64,000 nucleotides of DNA. It comes from Oscillospiraceae bacterium Marseille-Q3528 (GTDB lineage: Bacteria > Bacillota > Clostridia > Lachnospirales > Lachnospiraceae). This document shows positions 17,632 to 26,203 of this stretch, piece by piece (position 1 is the stretch's first letter; every line of letters starts with the position of its first letter). The DNA lies in assembly GCA_018223385.1 (NCBI GenBank), contig JAGTTR010000017.1:36640-100639 (forward strand). Reading direction: 5' to 3'. Below the pieces are notes generated by a model. The model was not told the DNA's origin, did no database searches, and saw only the letters and a program-made list of their open reading frames with translations. Both the position numbers and the translations under genes were made by a program.

Positions 17632-18582
17632 ATGAGAAATTCCGGTATTGGCGGGCAGGCTGTGATCGAAGGCATCATGATGCGCAACCAGGACAGGGAT
17701 TCCATCGGCGTGCGCAAGCCCGACAAGAGCATCGAGGGGAAGGTGGAGGGTTACAAAAGCTTCATCCCGTGCAAGACATTGACGAAGATCCCCTTTATCC
17801 GGGGGGTGTTTAATTTTATAGATTCCATGGTCATCGGCATGAAGACGCTGACCTATTCGGCCAGCTTTTACGAGGACGAAGAAGACGCGGGCAAGCCGAA
17901 GAATGAGAAGTCCGAGGCGCTGATGATGGGCGGCACGGTGGCATTGTCCATTGTACTTGCCATCGGCATTTTCATGCTGCTGCCTTATTTTGCGGCGAGC
18001 CTGTTCCGGCGGCTGACGGATTCCGCGCTGGTGATCTCGGTGCTGGAGGGTGTGCTGCGGCTGGTGATCTTCTTAGGCTATATCGCGCTGATCTCCCGGA
18101 TGGAGGATATCCAGCGGGTATTCCAGTACCACGGCGCGGAACACAAATGCATCAACTGCATCGAACACGGCATGGAGCTGAACGTGGAAAATGTACAGAA
18201 GAGTTCCCGGCTGCACCGCCGGTGCGGGACGAGCTTCCTGCTCATCGTCATGGTGGTGAGCATCATTTTCTTTCTGTTTATCCGGGTAAATTCCCCGCTG
18301 CTGCGGGTGGTGGTGCGGATCTTGCTGGTGCCGGTGATCGCTGGGGTATCCTATGAGTTCATCCGGCTGGCAGGCAAAAGCGAGAATCCGGTGGTGCTGA
18401 CTTTGAGCAAACCGGGCCTGTGGCTGCAGAAGCTGACCACGAGAGAGCCGGAGGACGACATGGTGGAGGTGGCCATCGCTGCCGTGGAGGCCGTATTTGA
18501 CTGGCGAAAGTTTCTGGCCGGTGCGGATGGCGCAGACTGTAAGGTGGCAGGAACGCCTGCTGCGGAGAACGCATATGAATGA
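17632..18582 (+). CDS. DUF1385 membrane protein (YqhQ-like)
   Basis: A 316-residue protein starting MRNSGIGGQAVIEGIMMRN, the hallmark opening of DUF1385. Three or more hydrophobic segments lie at about 98-122, 130-160 and 200-245. A conserved QYHGAEHKCINCIEHG segment contains His and Cys residues that may bind metal. It overlaps prmC by 8 bp. DUF1385-prmC-prfA is a common Firmicutes gene order, but the protein's role is unknown. Confidence 0.9.
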   Translation: MRNSGIGGQAVIEGIMMRNQDRDSIGVRKPDKSIEGKVEGYKSFIPCKTLTKIPFIRGVFNFIDSMVIGMKTLTYSASFYEDEEDAGKPKNEKSEALMMGGTVALSIVLAIGIFMLLPYFAASLFRRLTDSALVISVLEGVLRLVIFLGYIALISRMEDIQRVFQYHGAEHKCINCIEHGMELNVENVQKSSRLHRRCGTSFLLIVMVVSIIFFLFIRVNSPLLRVVVRILLVPVIAGVSYEFIRLAGKSENPVVLTLSKPGLWLQKLTTREPEDDMVEVAIAAVEAVFDWRKFLAGADGADCKVAGTPAAENAYE

Positions 18583-19438
18583 TGGTAACACATTTTCCTA
18601 CGGGAAACTGGTGGAGGAAGGACAGCGGCGGCTTGCGGCTGCCGGGGTGGAAGAAGCCGCAGTGGATGCGTGGCTTCTTTTTTCCTATGATAAAAAGGTG
18701 GATCGCACCTGGTATCTTCTGAACCGGACGAAGGCTGCTTCCGGGGAGGAACAGGAGGCGTATCTGAAACTCATTGCCAGACGGTGTGAACGTGTGCCAT
18801 TGCAGCATATCACCGGGGAGCAGGAATTCATGGGACTGCCTTTCCGGGTGACGCCGGATGTGCTCATCCCTAGGCAGGATACAGAGGTGCTGGTGGAGGA
18901 ATGCCTCAGACACCTGGCACCGGGAAATGTTTTTCTGGATCTGTGTACCGGATCCGGCTGCATTCTGGTGAGCCTTCTGCATTATGCGAAGGGCACTGCC
19001 GGAACGGGCGCCGACCTTTCCGGGAAGGCCCTTTCGGTGGCGAAGGGCAATGTGGAGGCGAACGGTGTGGAAGCCCGGCTGGTGCAGGGCGATCTGTTTG
19101 AACCGGTGACCGGCACCTTTGATCTCATCGTATCCAATCCGCCCTATATCGCATCGGCGGAGATTGAGACGCTGGCCCCGGAGGTGCGGGAGCATGAGCC
19201 CCGGATGGCGCTGGACGGCACCGCGGACGGATTGTTTTTTTACAGGAGAATCGTACAGGAAAGCCCTTCGTATCTGAAAGAGGGCGGCTGGCTGTGCATG
19301 GAGATCGGCTACGATCAGGGTGCGGCGGTGCGGCAGCTCATGGAAGCGCAGGGATTTGTAACTGTTTCAGTGATAAAGGATCTGGCAGGCCTTGACCGGG
19401 TCGTGTCGGGATGTTACAGGAGGAATAGAAATGTTTGA
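18575..19438 (+). CDS. prmC: Release factor glutamine methyltransferase PrmC
   Basis: A 287-residue SAM-dependent enzyme that methylates the GGQ glutamine of release factors. The N-terminal helical domain (1-80) ends with [14 protein letters not shown]. The SAM motif LDLCTGSGC is at 121-129 and the catalytic NPPY at 188-191. The start at 18575 has GGAG 8 nt upstream and overlaps the DUF1385 stop. It overlaps prfA, its substrate gene, by 8 bp, which fits co-expression. Confidence 0.96.
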   Translation: MNDGNTFSYGKLVEEGQRRLAAAGVEEAAVDAWLLFSYDKKVDRTWYLLNRTKAASGEEQEAYLKLIARRCERVPLQHITGEQEFMGLPFRVTPDVLIPRQDTEVLVEECLRHLAPGNVFLDLCTGSGCILVSLLHYAKGTAGTGADLSGKALSVAKGNVEANGVEARLVQGDLFEPVTGTFDLIVSNPPYIASAEIETLAPEVREHEPRMALDGTADGLFFYRRIVQESPSYLKEGGWLCMEIGYDQGAAVRQLMEAQGFVTVSVIKDLAGLDRVVSGCYRRNRNV

Positions 19439-20504
19439 TAAACTGGAGGATCTGCTGATCCGTTTTGAAGAAATTATGAGTGAGCTCAATGAGCCCAATG
19501 TGACCGACGATCAGAACCGTTTCCGCAAGCTCATGAAGGAGCAGAGCGATCTGCAGCCGCTGGTGAATGCTTACAAGGAGTACAAGGAGTGCAAGCAGAC
19601 CGAGGCGGACAGCCTGGAAATGCTGGAGGCAGAGTCCGATGAGGAAATGCGGGAACTGTTAAAAGAGGAGCTGTCGGATGCCAAGAAGCGCATCGAGGAG
19701 CTGGAGGCGAAGCTGAAGATCCTGCTGCTGCCCAAGGACCCCAACGATGACAAGAACGTTATCGTGGAGATCCGTGCGGGTGCAGGCGGAGACGAGGCTG
19801 CCCTGTTTGCGGCAGAGCTTTACCGGATGTATGTGCACTATGCGGAAAGTCGCCGCTGGAAGGTGGAAACCATGGAAGTGGATGAGACCGGCATTGGCGG
19901 CATGAAGTCTGTGAACTTCATGGTCAACGGCCAGGGCGCGTACTCTGTGCTGAAATATGAGAGCGGCGTGCATCGGGTACAGCGTGTGCCGGAAACCGAG
20001 TCCGGCGGCCGGATCCATACGTCCACCGCTTCTGTGGCTGTGATGCCGGAGGCAGAGGAAGTGGATGTGCAGATCGATGAAAAGGATATCCGTATTGACG
20101 TCATGCGTGCGTCTGGTAACGGCGGCCAGTGTGTCAATACCACAGACTCTGCGGTGCGTCTGACCCATTACCCCAGCGGTATCGTGGTGTACAGCCAGAC
20201 CGAGAAATCCCAGCTGCAGAACAAGGCCAAGGCTTTCGCCCTGCTGCGTGCCAAATTATACGATATTGAGTGCCAGAAGGCCCATGATGCGGAGGCGGAG
20301 GCACGCCGGAGCCAGATCGGTACCGGTGATCGTTCCGAGAAGATCCGGACGTACAACTTTCCCCAGGGCCGTGTGACCGATCACCGGATCAACCTGACGC
20401 TGTACAAGCTGGACAAAATCATGGACGGCGATATCCAGGAGATCATTGATGCCTGCATCGCCGCTGACCAGGCAGCCAAGCTGGCAAAGATGAACGAGGA
20501 GTAA
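19431..20504 (+). CDS. prfA: Peptide chain release factor 1
   Basis: A 357-residue RF1 that ends translation at UAA and UAG. The peptidyl-hydrolysis GGQ is at 231-233 within [15 protein letters not shown]. The stop-recognition PxT tripeptide is present as PET at 187-189 in [15 protein letters not shown], marking RF1 rather than RF2 (SPF). AGGAGGAATAGAA precedes the ATG. It is cotranscribed with prmC, whose product modifies Gln233, and followed 1 nt later by vanZ. Confidence 0.97.
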   Translation: MFDKLEDLLIRFEEIMSELNEPNVTDDQNRFRKLMKEQSDLQPLVNAYKEYKECKQTEADSLEMLEAESDEEMRELLKEELSDAKKRIEELEAKLKILLLPKDPNDDKNVIVEIRAGAGGDEAALFAAELYRMYVHYAESRRWKVETMEVDETGIGGMKSVNFMVNGQGAYSVLKYESGVHRVQRVPETESGGRIHTSTASVAVMPEAEEVDVQIDEKDIRIDVMRASGNGGQCVNTTDSAVRLTHYPSGIVVYSQTEKSQLQNKAKAFALLRAKLYDIECQKAHDAEAEARRSQIGTGDRSEKIRTYNFPQGRVTDHRINLTLYKLDKIMDGDIQEIIDACIAADQAAKLAKMNEE

Positions 20505-20505
20505 A

Positions 20506-21039
20506 ATGATTCGTGTATTTTTAAGATCCATGCTCAAGCCCCTGTCCTTTGTGCCGGCGCTTTGCATGATGGTAATGATATACAGCTTCTCGGCGGAGGA
20601 CGGGAAGACGTCGGCGGCTTTTACGTATAAAGTCAGTGTAAAAGTTGTGGAAACGGTGGATCAGGTGGCCAATCTCGACCTGTCCCAGACGGAGATCGAG
20701 AATTACGCCAACCGTTTTCACCATCTCATCCGCAAATGCGGCCATGTGACGGAATATTTTCTGCTGGCGGTGTCTCTGGCACTGCCGCTGTATGTGTACG
20801 GCCTGCGGGGCATCTGGCTGACGCTGGTGGCCGGGGCCATCTGCGTGGGCTTTGCGGCTCTGGACGAATATCATCAGCTGTTCGTATCCGGCCGGGGCGC
20901 CAGCAAGCGGGATGTGGCCATCGACAGCATCGGCATCTTTGCCGGGATCATCGTCACCCGGATCATTGGCTGGATGGGAAGGAAGACCATCTTCCGGCCG
21001 CTGTGCACGAAGAAAAAGCGGCGGCGCAGAACGGTATAA
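20506..21039 (+). CDS. VanZ family membrane protein
   Basis: A 177-residue protein with four hydrophobic segments. It shows the VanZ signatures RKCGHVTEYFLLAV and FAALDEYHQLFVSGRGASKRDVAIDSIG, and a basic C-terminal tail. VanZ-like proteins are found outside vancomycin clusters and their general role is unclear. Here it ends the DUF1385-prmC-prfA operon. No vanA, vanX or vanH neighbours are present, so the resistance label should not be transferred. The 21040-21262 gap holds no supported gene. Confidence 0.9.
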   Translation: MIRVFLRSMLKPLSFVPALCMMVMIYSFSAEDGKTSAAFTYKVSVKVVETVDQVANLDLSQTEIENYANRFHHLIRKCGHVTEYFLLAVSLALPLYVYGLRGIWLTLVAGAICVGFAALDEYHQLFVSGRGASKRDVAIDSIGIFAGIIVTRIIGWMGRKTIFRPLCTKKKRRRRTV

Positions 21040-21262
21040 GTGCCATCAACAGTCATGTGTGGTACTGATTTGGACACAAAGCGTGAGATGTGAATCTATC
21101 AAGATTGTTGTCAGCGATCAGAGAGAAACGGAATATGATCAGCGAAAATGTGTCTGTTGGAATGATGGCATGAAATTGTTTATAGGAAGAAAATAAAAAA
21201 TGAGGGTCAGACTGCCGACAGGCGGGCACTGGCCTTTCTGAGATTTTAAAGGCAGGTATTGT

Positions 21263-22153
21263 ATGGAACTGGAATGGAAAAAGATAGACGTACAGGATCG
21301 GGCGCTGTTTCTGCCTTACCTGTACAGCCTTGCCTCCCGCAGCGCGGAGACCACATTTGCCAATCTGTATCTGTGGTCGAGGCAGTATCCCACAGGATAT
21401 GCAGTGGTGGGGGATTTTCTTGTGATGAAAAGTCTGGAGGAGGAAGTGTTTGCTTTCCCGGCAGGTACCGGCGATCTGCGGAAAATCGTGGAGGCGCTGG
21501 ATGCTTATCAGCGGGAGCGCGGGCAGGCGCTGGCCTTCCAGTGTGTGACGAGAGAGCAGTTTGCACAGCTGGAAGCGCTGTTTCCCGGCAGATTTCAGAT
21601 AGAATATGACAGAGATTATGCAGACTATGTTTATGACGCAGAGAAACTTGCAAATCTTTCCGGCAAGAAGTATCATGGGAAGAAAAATCATGTGAACAAG
21701 TTTCAGAAGCAGTATCCGGACTGGAGCTATGAGCCCATGACGGCGGACAATCTGGAGGATTGTTTCCAGATGGCGCTGATCTGGCGGCGGGAAAACGGCT
21801 GCGAGGAGGACGTGGAGAAGAACGCGGAGATGTGCGTGGCGCTCAATGCCCTACGGCTGTTTACGGAGCTTTCCATGGAGGGCGGCGTGCTGCGGGTGGG
21901 CGGTGAAGTGGTGGCTTTCACTCTGGGCGAGCAGGCCTGCGAGGATACGTTCGTGGTGCACATCGAGAAAGCCCGGGCGGACATTGATGGTGCCTACACC
22001 ATGATCAACCAGCAGTTTGTGCAGCATGCGCTGCTGGGAAAATATAAATATGTGAACCGGGAGGATGATGTGGGCGCGGAAGGGCTGCGCAAGGCAAAGC
22101 TGTCCTATCATCCGGCGTTCATGGTGGATAAAGGATATGTGACGGAAAAATAA
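21263..22153 (+). CDS. DUF2156 (LPG synthase C-terminal-like) GNAT-fold protein
   Basis: A 296-residue protein with the DUF2156 layout. The first GNAT half has RSAETTFANLYLWSR. The SGKKYHGKKNHVNKFQ linker is characteristic, and the second half has VNREDDVGAEGLRKAKLSYHP. This domain family includes the catalytic part of lysyl-phosphatidylglycerol synthase, but no flippase domain is attached. It could transfer an amino-acyl or acyl group; the substrate is unknown. No membrane segments are visible, so it is probably cytosolic. Confidence 0.85.
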   Translation: MELEWKKIDVQDRALFLPYLYSLASRSAETTFANLYLWSRQYPTGYAVVGDFLVMKSLEEEVFAFPAGTGDLRKIVEALDAYQRERGQALAFQCVTREQFAQLEALFPGRFQIEYDRDYADYVYDAEKLANLSGKKYHGKKNHVNKFQKQYPDWSYEPMTADNLEDCFQMALIWRRENGCEEDVEKNAEMCVALNALRLFTELSMEGGVLRVGGEVVAFTLGEQACEDTFVVHIEKARADIDGAYTMINQQFVQHALLGKYKYVNREDDVGAEGLRKAKLSYHPAFMVDKGYVTEK

Positions 22154-22228
22154 ATTTTAAGATGCAGGGAATGTCACACTGTGCTATGATAAAGAACAGA
22201 AGAGCGTTCTTTCTATATAGAAGAAAGC

Positions 22229-22280
22229 AGGTGTGTGTGAATTCTGCTGCTGTGAAGGACAGCGGATGATCTGACACACG
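22229..22280 (+). promoter_or_regulatory. Structured leader before the aminotransferase operon
   Basis: GTGTGT (about 22231-22238) can pair with ACACAC (22274-22279), enclosing CTGCTGT/ACAGCGG around a GAAGG loop. The AAGGAGGAG ribosome-binding site follows. The signal it might respond to is unknown. Confidence 0.3.
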
Positions 22281-22301
22281 TAAGATAAGGAGGAGTATGC
22301 G

Positions 22302-23495
22302 ATGATTTCTGAGAAAATGAAGGGCTATGTGGCAAACAGCTCCGTGATCCGGGCCATGTTTGAGGAAGGCAAGAAGATGGCGGCCATTTACGGCGCCGAT
22401 CATGTATATGATTTCAGCCTGGGCAACCCCAATGTGGCGGCGCCGGACTGCGTAAAAGAGGCCATCAAGGATCTGGCGGATCATGAGGATCCGGTGGTGC
22501 TCCACGGCTATATGAGCAATTCCGGTTACGAGGATGTGCGGGAGACCATCGCCCAGTCCCTGAACCGGCGGTTTGGCACGAAGTTTGGCCAGCGCAACAT
22601 TCTCATGACCGTGGGTGCGGCCGGCGGCCTGAACGTGATCTTCAAGACGCTGCTGAACCCGGGCGACGAGGTCATCACCTTTGCCCCTTTCTTTGGAGAA
22701 TACAGAAGCTATGTGGGCAACTATGACGGCGTGCTGGTGGTGGTATCCCCGGATACCGAGACCTTCCAGCCGAACCTAGAGGAGTTTGCCCGGAAAATCA
22801 CGGCGAAAACGAAGGCAGTCATCGTCAACAACCCCAACAATCCCACCGGTGTGGTTTATACGGAGGAGACGATCCAGAAGCTGGCACAGATCTTAAAGGA
22901 AAAGCAGAAGGCATTCGGCACGGACATTTATCTGATCTCCGATGAGCCTTACCGGGAGCTGGCCTATGACGGCGTGGAAGTGCCTTACCTGACAAAATAT
23001 TATGACAACACCATTGTGGGCTATTCCTACAGCAAATCCCTGTCCCTGCCCGGCGAGCGGATCGGCTATCTGGTCATGCCCGACGAGCTGAGCGATGCGG
23101 ACGATGTGATCGCTGCCGCTTCTGTGGCAAACCGGATCCTGGGCTTTGTCAACGCCCCGTCCCTCATGCAGAGGGTGGTGGCCCGCTGTGTGGATGCGAA
23201 AACAGATGTTGCCTTTTACAACCGGAACCGGGAAGCGCTGTACGGCGGCCTGAAGGCGCTGGGCTATTCCTGCATCAAGCCGGAGGGCGCGTTTTACCTG
23301 TTTGTGAAGACACCCACTGCCGATGAGAACGAATTCTGTGCGGCGGCCAAGAAGCACAACATTCTGGTGGTGCCCGGCAGTACCTTTGCCTGCCCGGGCT
23401 TTGTGCGGATCGCTTATTGTGTGAGCTACGAGACGATCCAGAACGCCATGCCGGGATTTGCGGCGCTGGCAGAAGAGTTCGGACTGAAAGGATGA
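22302..23495 (+). CDS. Pyridoxal-phosphate aminotransferase, class I/II
   Basis: A 397-residue fold-type I aminotransferase. It has YDFSLGNPNVAAP, a phosphate-binding TVGAAGGLN, NNPNNPTGV, the cofactor-contacting LISDEPYRELAY, and the Schiff-base lysine in YSYSKSLSLPGERIGY. An aspartate/aromatic-type substrate is likely but not determined. It starts an apparent operon with hisC (7 nt downstream), a methyltransferase, hslO and nadE. Confidence 0.9.
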   Translation: MISEKMKGYVANSSVIRAMFEEGKKMAAIYGADHVYDFSLGNPNVAAPDCVKEAIKDLADHEDPVVLHGYMSNSGYEDVRETIAQSLNRRFGTKFGQRNILMTVGAAGGLNVIFKTLLNPGDEVITFAPFFGEYRSYVGNYDGVLVVVSPDTETFQPNLEEFARKITAKTKAVIVNNPNNPTGVVYTEETIQKLAQILKEKQKAFGTDIYLISDEPYRELAYDGVEVPYLTKYYDNTIVGYSYSKSLSLPGERIGYLVMPDELSDADDVIAAASVANRILGFVNAPSLMQRVVARCVDAKTDVAFYNRNREALYGGLKALGYSCIKPEGAFYLFVKTPTADENEFCAAAKKHNILVVPGSTFACPGFVRIAYCVSYETIQNAMPGFAALAEEFGLKG

Positions 23496-23502
23496 GAAAC
23501 AG

Positions 23503-24564
23503 ATGAGAGCATTTGAGGAAAATATACGGAAAGTCGTGCCCTATGTGCCGGGCGAGCAGCCCAAGCGTGCCCGGATGATCAAGCTGAACACCAATGAAAA
23601 TCCTTACCCCCCGGCTCCCGGCGTGGAGGCTGCCCTGCGGGGGCTTCCGGCAGACAGCCTGCGCCGTTACCCTGACCCGGCCTGCGACGTGCTGACAGAG
23701 GCCATTGCGGATGTGTATGGGGTGAAAAAGGAGCAGGTGTTCGTGGGCGTTGGCTCTGACGATGTGCTGGCCATGGCATTTATGACCTTTTTCAATTCGA
23801 AGAAACCCATCCTGTTCCCGGATGTGACCTACTCCTTTTATCCGGTTTGGGCCGATCTTCTGGGCATTCCCTATGAGCGCCCGGTGCTGGATGAGAATTT
23901 CAGGCTTCGCAAGGAAGACTATTACCGGGAAAACGGCGGCATTGTTTTTCCTAATCCCAACGCGCCCACAGCCATTGCGGAACCCCTTTCCTTTATCGAG
24001 GATATCCTGTCCCACAATCGGGACGTGATCGTCATCGTGGATGAGGCGTATATTGATTTCGGCGGGGCATCGTCGCTGCCGCTGCTGGAGAAATACGACA
24101 ATCTGCTGGTGGGACAGACCTTTTCCAAATCCCGCTCCATGGCGGGCATGCGCATCGGCTATGCCTTCGGCAGTCCGCTGCTCATCAAATACATGAATGA
24201 TGTGAAATATTCCTACAATTCCTACACGCTGAACGCGGCGGCCCTGGCCTGCGGCGCGGCTTCTGTGCGGGATACAGATTATTTTGCACAGACTACAGCG
24301 AAAATCGTGGCAACGAGGGAGCGGGCGGCAGAGGAACTGGTAAGCTTAGGATTTTCCATGACGCCGTCCAAAGCAAACTTCCTGTTCGCCACCCATGCGC
24401 GGATCCCGGCAAAAGAGCTGTTTGAGGCGTTAAAGCAGCAGGATATCTTTGTCCGGTATTTTGCATCGCCCCGGATCGACAATTATCTGCGGATCACCGT
24501 GGGCACCGATGCAGAGATGGACGAGCTGCTGGCATTTTTGAAGAAATACGTGGAGACACACTGA
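23503..24564 (+). CDS. hisC: Histidinol-phosphate aminotransferase
   Basis: A 353-residue HisC-type enzyme converting imidazole-acetol phosphate to histidinol phosphate in histidine synthesis. Signatures are IKLNTNENPYPP, VGVGSDDVLAM, NPNAPTAIA, VIVDEAYIDFGG and the lysine in TFSKSRSMAGMRIGYAFG. No other his genes lie in the window, so it is an orphan copy or a broader-specificity aminotransferase. It shares a TGATG stop-start with the methyltransferase. Confidence 0.88.
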   Translation: MRAFEENIRKVVPYVPGEQPKRARMIKLNTNENPYPPAPGVEAALRGLPADSLRRYPDPACDVLTEAIADVYGVKKEQVFVGVGSDDVLAMAFMTFFNSKKPILFPDVTYSFYPVWADLLGIPYERPVLDENFRLRKEDYYRENGGIVFPNPNAPTAIAEPLSFIEDILSHNRDVIVIVDEAYIDFGGASSLPLLEKYDNLLVGQTFSKSRSMAGMRIGYAFGSPLLIKYMNDVKYSYNSYTLNAAALACGAASVRDTDYFAQTTAKIVATRERAAEELVSLGFSMTPSKANFLFATHARIPAKELFEALKQQDIFVRYFASPRIDNYLRITVGTDAEMDELLAFLKKYVETH

Positions 24565-25325
24565 TGGATGCTTATACGAGTTTTGCCCGGGTGTACGATG
24601 CGTTCATGGATAATATTCCGTATGAAGAATGGGGACGCTATATCCGATCCCTGCTGGAGGAATATGGTGTCCGGGAAGGGCTGGTGCTGGATCTGGGCTG
24701 CGGCACCGGCAGCATGACCGAGGTGCTGGCCGGGTACGGCTATGACATGATCGGCGTGGATCTGTCGGCGGATATGCTGGAGATCGCCATGGAGAAGCGG
24801 CAGCAGTCCGGTCACGATATTCTGTACCTGCAGCAGGATATGCGGAGTTTTGAACTGTACGGCACGGTGGCTGCGGTGGTGTGCGTGTGCGATTCCATGA
24901 ACTATATATTGGAAGAGGAAGATCTGACGGAGGTGTTCCGGCTGGTGAACAACTATCTGGATCCCGGCGGCATTTTCGTGTTTGACCTGAATACCGTTTA
25001 TAAATATGAAGAGCTCCTGGGGGATGCCACCATTGCGGAGGACCGGGAGGATAAAAGCTTTATCTGGGATAATTTTTATGATCCGGAGGAACAGATCAAC
25101 GAATACGACCTGTCCATTTTTATCCGGGAGGAAGAAAACCTGTACCGGAAATTTACGGAGACCCATTATCAGCGGGCCTACACGCTGGCGCAGGTGAAAG
25201 CCTGCCTGGAGGCGGGCGGCATGGAATTTGTCACCGCCTATGACGCGTTCACGAAGGATGCGCCCCGGCCGGACAGCGACCGGATCTATGTGATCGCCAG
25301 AGAGAAAGGAAAACAACATGTCTGA
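24564..25325 (+). CDS. Class I SAM-dependent methyltransferase
   Basis: A 253-residue protein. The SAM-binding motif VLDLGCGTGSM is followed by GVDLSADMLEIA, the acidic ribose-binding loop, and a C-terminal region of the type common in Clostridia. The acceptor substrate cannot be told. It overlaps hisC by 1 nt and hslO by 8 nt, so it belongs to a tightly packed operon. Confidence 0.88.
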   Translation: MDAYTSFARVYDAFMDNIPYEEWGRYIRSLLEEYGVREGLVLDLGCGTGSMTEVLAGYGYDMIGVDLSADMLEIAMEKRQQSGHDILYLQQDMRSFELYGTVAAVVCVCDSMNYILEEEDLTEVFRLVNNYLDPGGIFVFDLNTVYKYEELLGDATIAEDREDKSFIWDNFYDPEEQINEYDLSIFIREEENLYRKFTETHYQRAYTLAQVKACLEAGGMEFVTAYDAFTKDAPRPDSDRIYVIAREKGKQHV

Positions 25326-26193
25326 TTATATCATTAGAGCCACAGCGGCGGACAGCCAGATCCGCGCGTTTGCGGCAACGACGCGGGAGATCGCGGAGAC
25401 GGCCAGAAAGGCCCACAATACCAGCCCGGTGGTGACGGCAGCCCTGGGACGGCTGCTGACGGCGGGCGCCATGATGGGCGTGATGCAAAAAGGGGACGAC
25501 GATATGCTGACGCTGCAGATCCGCTGCGAGGGCCCCATCGGCGGCCTGACGGTGACGGCGGATGCCAGAGGAAACGTCAAGGGCTATGCCAACCAGCCGG
25601 ATGTGATGCTGCCGCCTAATGCCAAAGGAAAGCTGGATGTGGGCGGTGCTCTGGGCAACGGCCTGCTGAGCGTGATCCGGGATATGGGCTTAAAAGAGCC
25701 CTATGTGGGGCAGACGGCCCTGCAGACCGGAGAGATCGCCGAGGATCTGACCTACTATTTTGCAACGTCTGAGCAGGTGCCTTCATCCGTGGGACTGGGC
25801 GTGCTCATGAATAAGGATAACACGGTAAAATGCGCCGGCGGCTTTATCATTCAGCTCATGCCCTTTACGCCGGACGACATCATTGACAAACTGGAGCAGA
25901 AACTGTCCACGGTCACTTCTGTGACGGCCCTGCTGGATGCAGGAAAAACGCCGGAGGAGATCCTGGAGGAGCTGCTGGGGGACTTCGGCCTGGAGATCAC
26001 AGAAAAGCTGCCCACCCAGTTTGCCTGCAACTGCTCCAAGGAGCGGGTGGAAAAGGTGATCTGCAGCATTGGCCGCAAGGATCTGGAAGAAATGATCGCT
26101 GATAACAAGGATATCGAGGTCAACTGTCATTTCTGCAACACCAATTATACGTTTACGGTAGACGAGCTGAAAGCGATTTTGAAGAGAAAATAG
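25318..26193 (+). CDS. hslO: Redox-regulated chaperone Hsp33
   Basis: A 291-residue Hsp33. The N-terminal domain has the typical SDYIIRATAADSQIRAF start and GNGLLSVIRDMG. The C-terminal zinc switch has all four cysteines (Cys237, Cys239, Cys270, Cys273) in ACNCS and NCHFCNTNY. On oxidative unfolding the zinc is lost and holdase activity switches on. It is placed inside the aminotransferase-nadE operon, not with the CIRCE genes. Confidence 0.96.
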   Translation: MSDYIIRATAADSQIRAFAATTREIAETARKAHNTSPVVTAALGRLLTAGAMMGVMQKGDDDMLTLQIRCEGPIGGLTVTADARGNVKGYANQPDVMLPPNAKGKLDVGGALGNGLLSVIRDMGLKEPYVGQTALQTGEIAEDLTYYFATSEQVPSSVGLGVLMNKDNTVKCAGGFIIQLMPFTPDDIIDKLEQKLSTVTSVTALLDAGKTPEEILEELLGDFGLEITEKLPTQFACNCSKERVEKVICSIGRKDLEEMIADNKDIEVNCHFCNTNYTFTVDELKAILKRK

Positions 26194-26203
26194 GAGGATA
26201 CCA

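Noticed and set aside
21062..21196. Short open frame after vanZ
   Set aside because: It lacks a convincing start and ribosome-binding site, and I recognise no family in its translation.
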